From positions 496,001 through 560,000 of the forward strand of contig DATLJD010000014.1 of NCBI GenBank assembly GCA_035539135.1: DNA of 64,000 bases, in the 5' to 3' direction. Below, in pieces: positions 27,472-36,200 of this stretch. The DNA is from JABFWF01 sp035539135. Its GTDB lineage: Bacteria > Pseudomonadota > Gammaproteobacteria > Xanthomonadales > Xanthomonadaceae. Under the pieces are notes generated by a model. That model did no database searches. It saw only the letters and a program-made list of their open reading frames with translations, and was not told where the DNA came from. Within the stretch, counting starts at the first letter, position 1. Each line of letters begins with the position of its first letter. The position numbers and the translations under genes were made by a program.

Positions 27472-27876
27472 ATGGCCCGCATCCTGATCGTGGACGACTC
27501 GCCCTCGCAACTGATGGGCATCCGTCGCATCGTCGAGAAGCTCGGACACGAGGCGCTGACCGCGGAGGACGGCGCCGCCGGGGTCGAAGCCGCCAAGCGC
27601 GAGATCCCCGACCTGATCCTGATGGACGTGGTGATGCCGAACCTCAACGGCTTCCAGGCCACCCGCTCGATCACCCGCGAACCGACCACCAGGCACATCC
27701 CGGTCATCCTGGTCACCACCAAGGACCAGGAGACCGATCGCGTGTGGGGCATGCGCCAGGGCGCGCGCGCCTACCTCACCAAGCCCTTCAGCGAGGCCGA
27801 ACTGGCGGAGGTCATCACCGCCCACGTCGGCGCCGACGACGGCGGGCCGGACGAGGACGGGCCGGCCGCGGCCTGA
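27472..27876 (+). CDS. pilH: CheY-like response regulator, PilH type
   Basis: 134 residues, a lone receiver domain. The acidic pocket is ILIVDDSPSQ, the phosphoacceptor Asp is in DLILMDVVMPNLNGFQATRSI, and VTTKDQETDRVWGMRQGARAYLTKPF ends with the conserved Lys. The stretches MPNLNGFQATRSIT and TTKDQETDRVWG closely match PilH of the type IV pilus chemosensory system. The usual pilG/pilI/pilJ neighbours are missing here, so the gene is alone and the PilH name rests on sequence. A TACAAT (27443-27448) upstream is a plausible -10. The acidic Gly/Asp tail is unusual. Confidence 0.78.
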   Translation: MARILIVDDSPSQLMGIRRIVEKLGHEALTAEDGAAGVEAAKREIPDLILMDVVMPNLNGFQATRSITREPTTRHIPVILVTTKDQETDRVWGMRQGARAYLTKPFSEAELAEVITAHVGADDGGPDEDGPAAA

Positions 27877-27955
27877 GCGACCCGCGCGGGGCGCCGACGA
27901 GGCGCCGTGCCGCGACGGCGGGTGAAGAAGCAGATCCGTTCCGAAGGGACGCGGG

Positions 27956-28855
27956 TCAGGCCCGGCGCCAGTCACCGCCGAACGCTTCCTCCAGCTGGCG
28001 ATAGGCGCCGCGCTGGGCGTCGTCCTGCGGTTTCGGAGCCAGCACCTCGAGCTCGATGATCTGGTCGCCGGCGGCGCCCGACAGGCCGCCGGGCAGGCCG
28101 CGGCCGCGCAGGCGCAACTTGCGCCCGGCTTCCGACTCCTTGGGGATGCGCACCTCGACCGGGCCGCCCAGGGTCGGCACGCTCACGGTCGCGCCCAGCG
28201 CCGCTTCCCACGGCGCCACCGGCAGGCTGTACAGGATGTTGCGGCCGTCCACCTCGAAGTGCGGGTGCGCCGCGTATTCCACCTCCAGCAGCAGGTCGCC
28301 GCCGCGCCCGCCCTGTCCCGCCAGGCGAATCACCTGCCCGGGCCGCACGCCCTTGGGCACGCGCACGTCCAGGGTCTTGCCGCCGACCCCGATGCGCACG
28401 CTGCTGCCGGCGTAGACCGCTTCCAGCGGCACGGCCAGCCTGGCGCGGGTATCGCCGCGCGGCTGCCCGCGGCCCTGGCCGAAGCCGCCGGCGCGCCGGC
28501 GCCCGAACAGTTCCTCGAAGAAGTCCGAGAAACCGCCGCCCGCGCCGCCGCCGGCGAAGATCTCGTCGAAGTCGAAGCCGTCCGCCCCGCCCTGGCCGAA
28601 GCCGCCCGGCGGCGCATGCACCTCGTCGCCCGGCCGGTAGCCGCGCGTGCGCAACTGGTCGTAGGCGGCGCGCTTTTGCGGATCGCGCAGCGCCTCGTAC
28701 GCCTCGTTGACGGCCTTGAACTTGTCCTCGGCGTCGGCCTCCTTGCTCACGTCCGGGTGGTACTTGCGCGCGAGCTTGCGGTAGGCCGACTTGATCTCGG
28801 CCTCGCCCGCGCTCGGCTCCACGCCGAGGATGTCGTAGTAGTCCTTGAACTGCAT
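27956..28855 (-). CDS. cbpA: DnaJ-family co-chaperone CbpA
   Basis: 299 residues. An N-terminal J-domain with HPD (KYHPDVSKEADAEDKF) is followed by a Gly/Phe-rich linker (residues about 75-125). Two C-terminal beta substrate-binding domains follow, without the DnaJ zinc finger. That layout fits CbpA-type DnaJ homologues, which stimulate DnaK ATPase. It lies 76 nt after hsp20 on the same strand, so both probably share the sigma-32-like promoter upstream of hsp20. A GGGAG site precedes its ATG. Confidence 0.9.
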   Translation of the reverse strand: MQFKDYYDILGVEPSAGEAEIKSAYRKLARKYHPDVSKEADAEDKFKAVNEAYEALRDPQKRAAYDQLRTRGYRPGDEVHAPPGGFGQGGADGFDFDEIFAGGGAGGGFSDFFEELFGRRRAGGFGQGRGQPRGDTRARLAVPLEAVYAGSSVRIGVGGKTLDVRVPKGVRPGQVIRLAGQGGRGGDLLLEVEYAAHPHFEVDGRNILYSLPVAPWEAALGATVSVPTLGGPVEVRIPKESEAGRKLRLRGRGLPGGLSGAAGDQIIELEVLAPKPQDDAQRGAYRQLEEAFGGDWRRA

Positions 28856-28931
28856 CCGCGCTCCCTGCCGGGCCTGCGGCCCACGCCGCGTCGCCGGCCA
28901 TCATGCCGGAGGCGCGGCGCGGGCGCCGTCG

Positions 28932-29447
28932 TCACTGCTGGGTGGCGGGCGCGTCGATCGTCCGGCCCGCCTGGGCGCCCTCGTGGCGGCCGACCTGGAT
29001 CCGGCGCGGCGCCGCTTCCGGGCGCTTCGGGATCACGATCTCCAGCACGCCGTTGCGGCCGTGCGCCTGGATGCCCTCGGGGTCGGCGCTGTCGGGCAGC
29101 GCGAAGCGGCGGTGGAAGCTGCCGTAGCTGCGCTCGATCCGCGAGAAACGGTCGGTCTCGCGGGTGCTCTCGCTGCTGCGCTCGCCCTTGATGGTCAGGA
29201 TGCCCTTGTCCATGGAGACCTCGATGTCGTCGGGGTCGATCCCGGGCAGGTCGGCGTACAGCACGAAGCGGTCCTTTTCCTCCTTGACGTCCACGCGCGG
29301 CACCCACTGGCTGGTCACGACCGAACTGTCGTCGGTCTCGTCCTGGCCGAACAGGCTGCCGTCGAACAGGCGGTCGAAGGCCTGGCGCAGTTCGTCCCGA
29401 TACTGGTTGCCCTGCACGGGCCACTGGCGGTAACGCAGGTAGTTCAT
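28932..29447 (-). CDS. Small heat-shock protein, Hsp20 family
   Basis: 171 residues. The alpha-crystallin domain (about 47-145) includes WVPRVDVKEEKDRFVLYADLPG, DIEVSMDKGILTIKGER and the GVLEIVIPKR motif near the end of the domain. A short IxV-like tail follows. Such proteins form oligomers that hold unfolded proteins for DnaK/ClpB. A strong GAGGAGAG ribosome site lies before the ATG, and a heat-shock promoter candidate lies 56-83 nt upstream. It is first in an operon with cbpA and divergent from the peroxiredoxin gene. Confidence 0.93.
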   Translation of the reverse strand: MNYLRYRQWPVQGNQYRDELRQAFDRLFDGSLFGQDETDDSSVVTSQWVPRVDVKEEKDRFVLYADLPGIDPDDIEVSMDKGILTIKGERSSESTRETDRFSRIERSYGSFHRRFALPDSADPEGIQAHGRNGVLEIVIPKRPEAAPRRIQVGRHEGAQAGRTIDAPATQQ

Positions 29448-29502
29448 GTGAGGCTCTCCTCTGCAGGCAAGTGCGGCGCAGGGGGAACGCCGCCTTTCCC
29501 GC

Positions 29503-29530
29503 AGATGGCCCTGCCCCGGCGGATTTCAAG
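29503..29530 (-). promoter_or_regulatory. Sigma-32-like heat-shock promoter for hsp20-cbpA
   Basis: On the minus strand CTTGAA (29525-29530) is followed 14 nt later by GGCCATCT (29503-29510). This agrees with the RpoH consensus CTTGAA-N13..17-CCCCATnT in the -35 hexamer and in five or six of eight -10 positions. It sits 56 nt before the hsp20 ATG. Confidence 0.65.
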
Positions 29531-29568
29531 AGGGCCGCGCCTTCACCGCGGGCCCGCGCCGGCCGGCA

Positions 29569-29574
29569 TACACT
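29569..29574 (+). promoter_or_regulatory. -10 element of the peroxiredoxin promoter
   Basis: TACACT lies 30 nt before the ATG, with a GGAG ribosome site 9 nt upstream of the start. It runs divergently from the hsp20 promoter. Confidence 0.4.
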
Positions 29575-29603
29575 CGGTTTTCACTTTCCATGGAGCTTCC
29601 CGC

Positions 29604-30110
29604 ATGACCATCCAAGCCGGCGACCGCCTGCCGGAGGTCGTCGTCCAGCGGATCGGCGAGGGCGTCGAGACGGTGGACACGCGCGCCCTGTTCGACCACA
29701 AGAAAGTGGTGATCTTCGCGGTGCCGGGGGCGTTCACCCCGACCTGTTCGGAAAAGCACCTGCCCGGCTATGTCGAGCACATGGACGCGTTCCGCAAGCG
29801 CGGCGTCGAAGTCGCCTGCATCGCGGTCAACGATCCCTTCGTCATGCAGGCCTGGGGCCGGAGCCAGCACGTGCCGGACGACCTGATGATGCTGGCCGAC
29901 GGCAATGGCGACTTCACCCGCGCGCTCGGCCTGGAGATGGACGCCAGCGCCTACGGGATGGGCAAGCGTTCGCGGCGCTTCGCGATCTACGCCGAGGACG
30001 GCGTCGCGCGCGAGGTCTACGTCGAGGCCCCCGGCGAGTTCCGGGTGTCGTCGGCCGAGTACGTGCTGGAACGCATCCCGGATTCCGCCAACGCAAGAGG
30101 TGGCTCATGA
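29604..30110 (+). CDS. Peroxiredoxin (Prx5-type, thiol peroxidase)
   Basis: 168 residues. The active-site motif PGAFTPTCSEKHLPGYVEHMDAFRKRGVEVACIAVNDPFVMQAWG, with the peroxidatic Cys in PTCS, is that of Prx5/hybrid peroxiredoxins. VPDDLMMLADGNGDFTRALGLEMDAS is a second family block. It reduces peroxides with a thioredoxin or glutaredoxin partner. The ATG chosen has a ribosome site; the frame continues upstream without conserved text. Its stop overlaps the ferritin-like gene (ATGA), so peroxide removal and iron storage are coupled. Confidence 0.92.
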   Translation: MTIQAGDRLPEVVVQRIGEGVETVDTRALFDHKKVVIFAVPGAFTPTCSEKHLPGYVEHMDAFRKRGVEVACIAVNDPFVMQAWGRSQHVPDDLMMLADGNGDFTRALGLEMDASAYGMGKRSRRFAIYAEDGVAREVYVEAPGEFRVSSAEYVLERIPDSANARGGS

Positions 30111-30664
30111 ACACCGCCCAGCCCAGGCTGCCGCCGGGCTTCACCGACGTCGCCACGCTGCGCGCCAACGCGCGCCTCAACATCGAACAGGGCGCGGTGA
30201 CGCCGAGCTACGGCGCCGACCGCGAGGTCGTGCTCGACCTGCTCAACCAGGCGCTGGCGACCGAATGGGTGTGCGCGTTGCGCTACTACCGGCACTCGTT
30301 CATGGCCTCCGGAATGCTGACGGGTTCGGTGAAGCCGGAGTTCCTGGAGCACGCTCAGCAGGAGCTCGCGCATGCGCACAGGATCGCGGAGCGCATCGTC
30401 GAGCTCGGCGGCGAGCCCGACCTCGACCCGGATACGCTGACCGCGCGCTCGCACGCCCAGTACCACATCGGCAACGACCTGCGCGAGATGGTGACCGAGG
30501 ACCTGGTCGCCGAACGCATCGCGATCGACAGCTACCGCGAGATGATCCAGTTCATCGGCGATCGCGACACCACCACCAAGCGCATCCTCGAGGAGATCCT
30601 GGCGCAGGAGGAGGAGCACGCGGACGAATTCGCGGACCTGCTCAACGGCTGGATCGGCGAGTAG
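30107..30664 (+). CDS. Ferritin-like (bacterioferritin/Dps-type) iron-binding protein
   Basis: 185 residues forming a four-helix bundle. Di-iron ligands fit the pattern EWVCALRYYRH, EHAQQELAHAHRIAERI (ExxH), EDLVAERIAIDSYREM and EEILAQEEEHADEF (ExxH). The N-terminal 40 residues are extended and not helical. It could store iron or detoxify it, which fits the coupled peroxiredoxin. The exact subgroup cannot be resolved: bacterioferritin-like, but the usual haem Met is not evident. A REP and an inverted-repeat pair follow the stop. Confidence 0.85.
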   Translation: MNTAQPRLPPGFTDVATLRANARLNIEQGAVTPSYGADREVVLDLLNQALATEWVCALRYYRHSFMASGMLTGSVKPEFLEHAQQELAHAHRIAERIVELGGEPDLDPDTLTARSHAQYHIGNDLREMVTEDLVAERIAIDSYREMIQFIGDRDTTTKRILEEILAQEEEHADEFADLLNGWIGE

Positions 30665-30708
30665 CCACCAAGCCGAGCAGGCGCCGCCCTATCTATCCCC
30701 GCTCCGTC

Positions 30709-30733
30709 GTAGCGCGGAGTTTGCTCCGCTGCC
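30709..30733. repeat. GTAG-type REP palindrome (degenerate) after the ferritin-like gene
   Basis: It begins GTAGCGCGGAG and has a TTTG centre and the arm CTCCGCTGCC. It is a decayed relative of the REP at 21090, with one CTAC end lost. It lies between two convergent genes. A 9-bp inverted repeat (GCCACCAAG 30664-30672 and CTTGGTGGC 30776-30784) flanks it. Confidence 0.6.
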
Positions 30734-30821
30734 TGGCGCCACGCTTGACCGGTCATCGCACCGCAGCCGATCCCTCTTGGTGGCGCAACAATGACCTCCG
30801 CTCCGCGGCGGGGACGGTTGG

Positions 30822-33191
30822 CTACCGCAACAACCGGAACCGCACCTGCGCCCACGCGCCGCTGTCCGCGAGCGCGGTCAGGGTGTGCTCGCCGGGATCC
30901 TCCAGGGCATACGCGAGCGCGTCCTGCCCCTGCGACTCGCCGACCAAGCGGCCGTCGAGCAGCCAGCGCACGCGCGCGCTGCCGCCCAGCGCGCGCAGCG
31001 ACAGTTGCACGGGCTTCGCGCTGCCGGGTGGGCGCGCCAGCACGGCGCCTTCGTTGACGCCGGTGATGCGCAGGCTCTCCGCCGCCCCGCGGCCATCGTC
31101 GGCGCAATCGGGCGCCAGTGCCGGCAGGCGCGAGGCTGCGCGCTCGGATGCCCGCAGCCACGGCGAAGCAAGCGCGGGCCAGCGCGCAACCTGGGCCGGA
31201 CGGCGCCGATGCGGCGCGCTGCACGTCGCCGACAGGCGCAGGCCGCTGGCGGCGTCCACGTCGAAGCGCTCCAGGCCCGCGCTCCACAGGCGCGCGTCGC
31301 GCTCGGCGAAGGTCGGCGGCAGCGCGTCGTCGAGCACCCACGCGTCCATCCTGCGCTGGCACAGCGCGGGCGCCTGCGGATCGGGCGGCAGGCCCAGCGG
31401 CCAGCACACCTCGCGCCGCTGCACGCTGGCCGGCGGCGGTTGCCGCATCGCCGCACCGGGGCCAGTGGGCAGGCTGTCGACCACCTCGAACAGCAGCGGC
31501 AGCGCGGTCACCGCGCCGTACTGGCCCGGCAACGGGGTGCCATCCGGCCGCCCGACCCACACGCCGACCGTGTAGCGCCGGGTCGCGCCCAGCGCCCAGG
31601 CGTCGCGGTAGCCGTAACTGGTGCCGGTCTTCCACGCCACGCGCGGGCGGCCGCCGGTGTCGAAGGTGTCGGCCACCTGCCCCGGCCGCGGATGCGCCTC
31701 GAGGATCTCGCGCACGATCCACGCCGCGCCCGGCGACAACAGGCGGCGGTCCACGCGCGGCGCGCCGGCGGCATAGCGCACGCGGCCGGCGATGCCGTCG
31801 CGGTCCAGCGCGGCGTAGGCGCCGACCAGATCCTCCAGCCGCGCACCGGTCCCGCCGAGGATCATCGACAGGTTCGGCCCGGCGCCCGGCGGCCAGCGCA
31901 GCGCGATGCCGGCATTGGCCAGGCGCGAGGCGAAGCGGTTCGGCCCAACCCGGTCGAGCAGATCCACCGCCGGGATGTTGAGCGAAAGCCGCAACGCCTC
32001 CGCCGCGCCGACCGGCCCGTTGTAGGCCTTGTCGAAGTTGCCCGGGCGGTAGTCGCCGAAGGATTGCGGCGCGTCCACCAGCAGGCTTTCCGAATGGATC
32101 AGCCCGTCTTCCAGCGCGAGGCCGTACAGGAACGGCTTCAGCGTGGACCCGGGCGAGCGCCAGGCGCGCACCATGTCCACCTGGCCGAGGCGGCCGGCAT
32201 CGGCGAAGTCGACCGATCCGACGTAGGCGCGCGCCTCCATGGTCGCGTTGTCCACGACCAGCAGCGCGGCCGAGGTACGTTCGGGCAGGTCGGAGAAGTA
32301 CGCGGCGACGCGGGCCTCCAGCGTGCGCTGCAGGTCCATGTCGAGGGTGGAGCGGATGCGCGCGGCATGCGGATTGGCGGCGCGCAGGCGCCGCGCCAGC
32401 AGCGCGGCGTGCAGCGGCGGGTGCAGGGCGCGCGCGACAACGGGCTCGATGCGCGCGTCGGCGACCTGCGCGCGCGGCCACGTGCCGAGCGCGGCCATGC
32501 GCGCCAGCACCTTGTCGCGCGCGGCGCGGGCGCGTTCGGGTTCGCGGTCGGGGCGCAGCCGGCTCGGCGCCTGCGGCAGCACCGCCAGCAGTGCCGCCTC
32601 GGCGTGCGACAGCCGCGCGGCCGGCTTGCCGAGGTAGGCCCAGCTGGCCGCCTGCACGCCCTCGATGGTCCCGCCGAACGGCGCGCGGTTGAGGTAGAGC
32701 GCGAGGATCTCGCGCTTGGACAGGTGCGCCTCCAGCTGCAGCGCGCGCAGCATCTGGCGCAGCTTCACGCCGACGCTGCGGCGCGCGCCCGTCGGCGGGT
32801 CGATGATGCGCGCGACCTGCATCGTCAGGGTCGAACCGCCCGACACCACCCGCCCGTTGCGCAGCCACTGCAGGCCCGCGCGCAGCAGCGCCGGCGGATT
32901 GATGCCCGGATGGCGCCAGAACCAGCGGTCCTCGTAGCCGATCAGCGCCTCCAGGTACAGCGGCGAGACCTCCTCGACCGTCACCGGGTAGCGCCAGATC
33001 CCGGCGCGGTCGGGAAAGGCGCGCAGCGGCGTGCCGTCGGCGGCGAGCACCACCGTGCCGCCGTCGCGGTCGCGCGGCACCGGCAGCGGAAAGGCGAGGT
33101 CGGCCAGCATCGCGGCCGTCGCGAGCAGCAGCAGCGCGAGCGCGAGCTTGAGGGCGGCACGCCGGAACGCGACCGCCCTGGGCCTCCTCAT
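30822..33191 (-). CDS. pbpC: Penicillin-binding protein 1C
   Basis: 789 residues from ATG 33191. Earlier in-frame GTGs at 33221 and 33236 exist, and the latter overlaps the upstream stop, so the true N-terminus could be up to 15 residues longer. After one N-terminal helix (about 8-28) comes a glycosyltransferase domain (EDRWFWRHPGINP, SGGSTLTMQVARI). The transpeptidase carries SxxK (GSTLKPF), SLN (LSLNIPAV) and KTG (WKTGTSYG). The C-terminus is a BiPBP_C-type beta domain. It should be a periplasmic bifunctional peptidoglycan synthase. It directly follows the alpha-2-macroglobulin gene, a known bacterial pairing. Confidence 0.94.
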   Translation of the reverse strand: MRRPRAVAFRRAALKLALALLLLATAAMLADLAFPLPVPRDRDGGTVVLAADGTPLRAFPDRAGIWRYPVTVEEVSPLYLEALIGYEDRWFWRHPGINPPALLRAGLQWLRNGRVVSGGSTLTMQVARIIDPPTGARRSVGVKLRQMLRALQLEAHLSKREILALYLNRAPFGGTIEGVQAASWAYLGKPAARLSHAEAALLAVLPQAPSRLRPDREPERARAARDKVLARMAALGTWPRAQVADARIEPVVARALHPPLHAALLARRLRAANPHAARIRSTLDMDLQRTLEARVAAYFSDLPERTSAALLVVDNATMEARAYVGSVDFADAGRLGQVDMVRAWRSPGSTLKPFLYGLALEDGLIHSESLLVDAPQSFGDYRPGNFDKAYNGPVGAAEALRLSLNIPAVDLLDRVGPNRFASRLANAGIALRWPPGAGPNLSMILGGTGARLEDLVGAYAALDRDGIAGRVRYAAGAPRVDRRLLSPGAAWIVREILEAHPRPGQVADTFDTGGRPRVAWKTGTSYGYRDAWALGATRRYTVGVWVGRPDGTPLPGQYGAVTALPLLFEVVDSLPTGPGAAMRQPPPASVQRREVCWPLGLPPDPQAPALCQRRMDAWVLDDALPPTFAERDARLWSAGLERFDVDAASGLRLSATCSAPHRRRPAQVARWPALASPWLRASERAASRLPALAPDCADDGRGAAESLRITGVNEGAVLARPPGSAKPVQLSLRALGGSARVRWLLDGRLVGESQGQDALAYALEDPGEHTLTALADSGAWAQVRFRLLR

Positions 33192-33232
33192 CCCGCTCGC
33201 GCCGGCGCCCTCTCCGCCCACTCGATCACCGA

Positions 33233-36200
33233 TCACTCCCCGGGCTGCTTCACGGTCAACGTGGCCGGCGTCGACCTGCCCACGCCGCGCAGCTCCGGCC
33301 GGTACATGTCCTCCACCAGCGGCGGCGGGACGATGTAGGTGCCGGGGGTAACGGCGCGGACGAGGTAGAACAGGCGGGCCATGCTGCCGCGATCGAGCTT
33401 GAGCGCGGCGACGTAGCGGTCGTCGCGGTACTCCTCGTGGCGCGCTTCGGCGGCGTGGCGGCGTTCGGCGAGCTCGATGCCGTCGATCACCACCCCGGCC
33501 CACTGCTTCTCGTCGCCGAGGTTGAAGTTCTCGATCTCCAATCCCGCCGGCAGCAGGTCGGTGACCAGCGCGTCGGGCATCGGCTTGGAGGCCTCGATGT
33601 TCAACGCGACGATCAGCGCGTCGCCCTCATGCAGCGTGCCGCCTGCCCACGGCGTGCCGTCGGTGCCGTAGTAGCGGCGGGTGACCTTGACCACCGAGTC
33701 GTCCGCCTCGGGCGCCGTGCGCGGCACGCCGGCGACCTCGAGGCTGGCGTAGAACGGCGGCTCGCCCTTGCCTGGCACGAAACGCACGCCGCGTGCCAGC
33801 TCGGCGCTGGTGAAGCGGCGGCCGACCAGGCGCGCGGGGCCCGCGTCGCGCCGGTCGTCGCCGACCTGCCAGTGGCCGGACAGCTGCCTGCCCTGGTTCG
33901 CGACCAGCGCCTTGCCCATCCGCGCCAGCGCGACCTGTTCCTGCGTGCTCAGCCACAGCCAGCCGCTGTTGCGGCGGGCGTCGATCTCGCGGCCGAGCCC
34001 CTGCGCGCGCGCGTCGAACTCCGGCCTGGCGAAGCCGCGTTCGTGCACCAGCGCGATCATCATCGCGTCGTCGCGCACCCGGCTGCCGTAGTCCCACAAG
34101 TAGGGCGGGCGCTTGTCGGGATCGCGGGCGAAGCCTTCGGCGATCGCCTTCTCCCCGCGCCGCTTGTCGCCCTGCAGGGCCAGGGCGATGCCAAGCCGCA
34201 CCAGCGGCAGGCCGGTCAGGCTGTGCTTGCGGTCGTTGTCGTACAGCGCGCGCAGGGTGCCGAGCGGCGCGCGGTTGACCCGCGCCAGCACGTACGCGGC
34301 GTGCGCCTGGTAGGCGAACTTGAGGTGCTCGCGGTGGTCGCGGCCGAAGAACGCCTGGCCGCCGGACAGCAGGTCCTCGCTCAGCACCTTCAGCGCCTTC
34401 TGCAGGACCGCGTCGGGCACGGCGAAGCCGGCGTCCTTCGCGTCCAGCAGGAACTCGGCGACGTAGGGCGTGATCGACGGATCGATGTACCCGTCGTCGC
34501 CCCACATCGAGAAATGGCCGGTCGCGACCTGCATGCCGGCCAGCCGCGCCAGCGTGCGCGCCATCCGGTTGCGACGCTCGGCCGGATCCAGCGGCGGCAC
34601 GCCCAGCATGCGCGCGGTCGTCTCGTCCAGCACCAGCATCGCGTAGCCCTTGCTGGTGGTCTGTTCGACGCAGCCGTAGGGATATTGCAGCGCGCCCTGC
34701 AGGGCGGTGGCGAAGGGAATCGGCGGCAACGCGCCGACCGTCATCTGCGCCGTCACCGAATCGGCCATCAGGCCGCGCGCGAGCGCGGTGTCGAAGGCGA
34801 GCGGCTGCATGCCTTCCAGCACCTGGCTGCGCGCGCGCACCACCTGCGGCCAGGCCGGGCGCACCGGCACCTCGTAGTGGCGGTCGACCGCGAAACCGTT
34901 GCCCTCCACCCGCACGCGCACGGTCGCCACGCCATAACCCTCGCGCGCGGTGACCGGGAAGGTGTAGGTGGCCTTGGCGTCGGGCGCGAGCTGCGCGCTG
35001 CGCGCTCCCTCGCCCAGCGCGAGCGGCCCCTCGCTGTCCACCCGCACCTTGAAGCTGCCGGTCTTGCCGGTAAAGTTCTGCACGTCCAGCGTGACGTGGC
35101 TGCGGTCGCCAGGTGCCAGCACGCGCGGCATGCTGGCCTCGGCCACGATCGGCGCGCGCACCACGGTCTCGCGCGCCTGGCTGCCGTAGCGGCCGCCGGC
35201 ATAGACCAGCGCGGAGACGCGCAACGTGCCGTTGAAGTCCGGCACCTTCAGCGCGAGTTTCGCATTGCCCTTCGCATCCAGCTTCGCCGGCCCGGCGAAC
35301 AGGTCCACGGTCTGCACGTGCGCGGTCGGCCGCCGCGCCTGCGGCAGCGCTTCCAGCGCCATGTCGCCGCCGAAGCGGAGTTTCGCCATGCCGCCCTCGA
35401 AGCTCTCGATGACGCGGCCGTACACGTCGTAGGCGTCCACCCCGAGCCGGCGCTGGGCGAAGAAATGCTTCGCCGCGTCCGGCACCGGAAATCGGGTGAT
35501 GTTGAGGATGCCCACGTCCACCGCCGACACCGTCACCCATGCATCCTGCCCGGCCAATGCGGGCGCGCTGACGGTGACCGGCAGGTCGCGCTCGGGACGC
35601 ATGGACTCCGGCACGGAGATGCCGACCGCGACCGTGCGATCGCGCCGGTCCAGCGGCACGTGGGCGACGCCGACCGCGCGCGCCGGGGTGATCGTGCTCT
35701 TCGCGCTGCCGCCGCGGAACACCACCGCGGTCACGTAGACGTCGTGCCGCTCCCACTCCTTCGTCACCGGGACCTCGAAGGTACTGCCCTGCTTGACATC
35801 CACGTTCTGCACGTACAGCAGGTGGTCGCTTTCGACCAGCAGCATGCCGCGCCCCGCGTGTGGCGGCGTCAGCGTGACCTTGAGGGTGTCACCGGCGCGG
35901 TAGGCGGTCTTGTCGAGCGCCAGCTTGACCTTGTCGGGGCGCGCGTCGAGGCCGCGGTTCTCGTCCTCCCAGCTCCAGCCGGCGACGAAGGGATAGCGGG
36001 TGGTGAGCCCGGTCGCCGGATCGTGGATGTCGATCCGGTACTCGCCCCACTCCACCGGCACGTTGAAGCGCACCGGCGTGGCACCGATGTCCAGCGTCCG
36101 CGTCTCCACGTCCTCGAAGCGGCGGGTGTAGTCGTAGCCCCAGCCGGTGTCGTCGCTGTAGTTCCAGTGGTAGTCGCGGCGCTCGCGCACCAGGGTCATG

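Noticed and set aside
30664..30784. Small transposon-like unit with 9-bp inverted ends after the ferritin-like gene
   Set aside because: GCCACCAAG/CTTGGTGGC flank 121 nt, but no target duplication is visible and the left end overlaps the ferritin stop codon. Probably chance or an ordinary hairpin.
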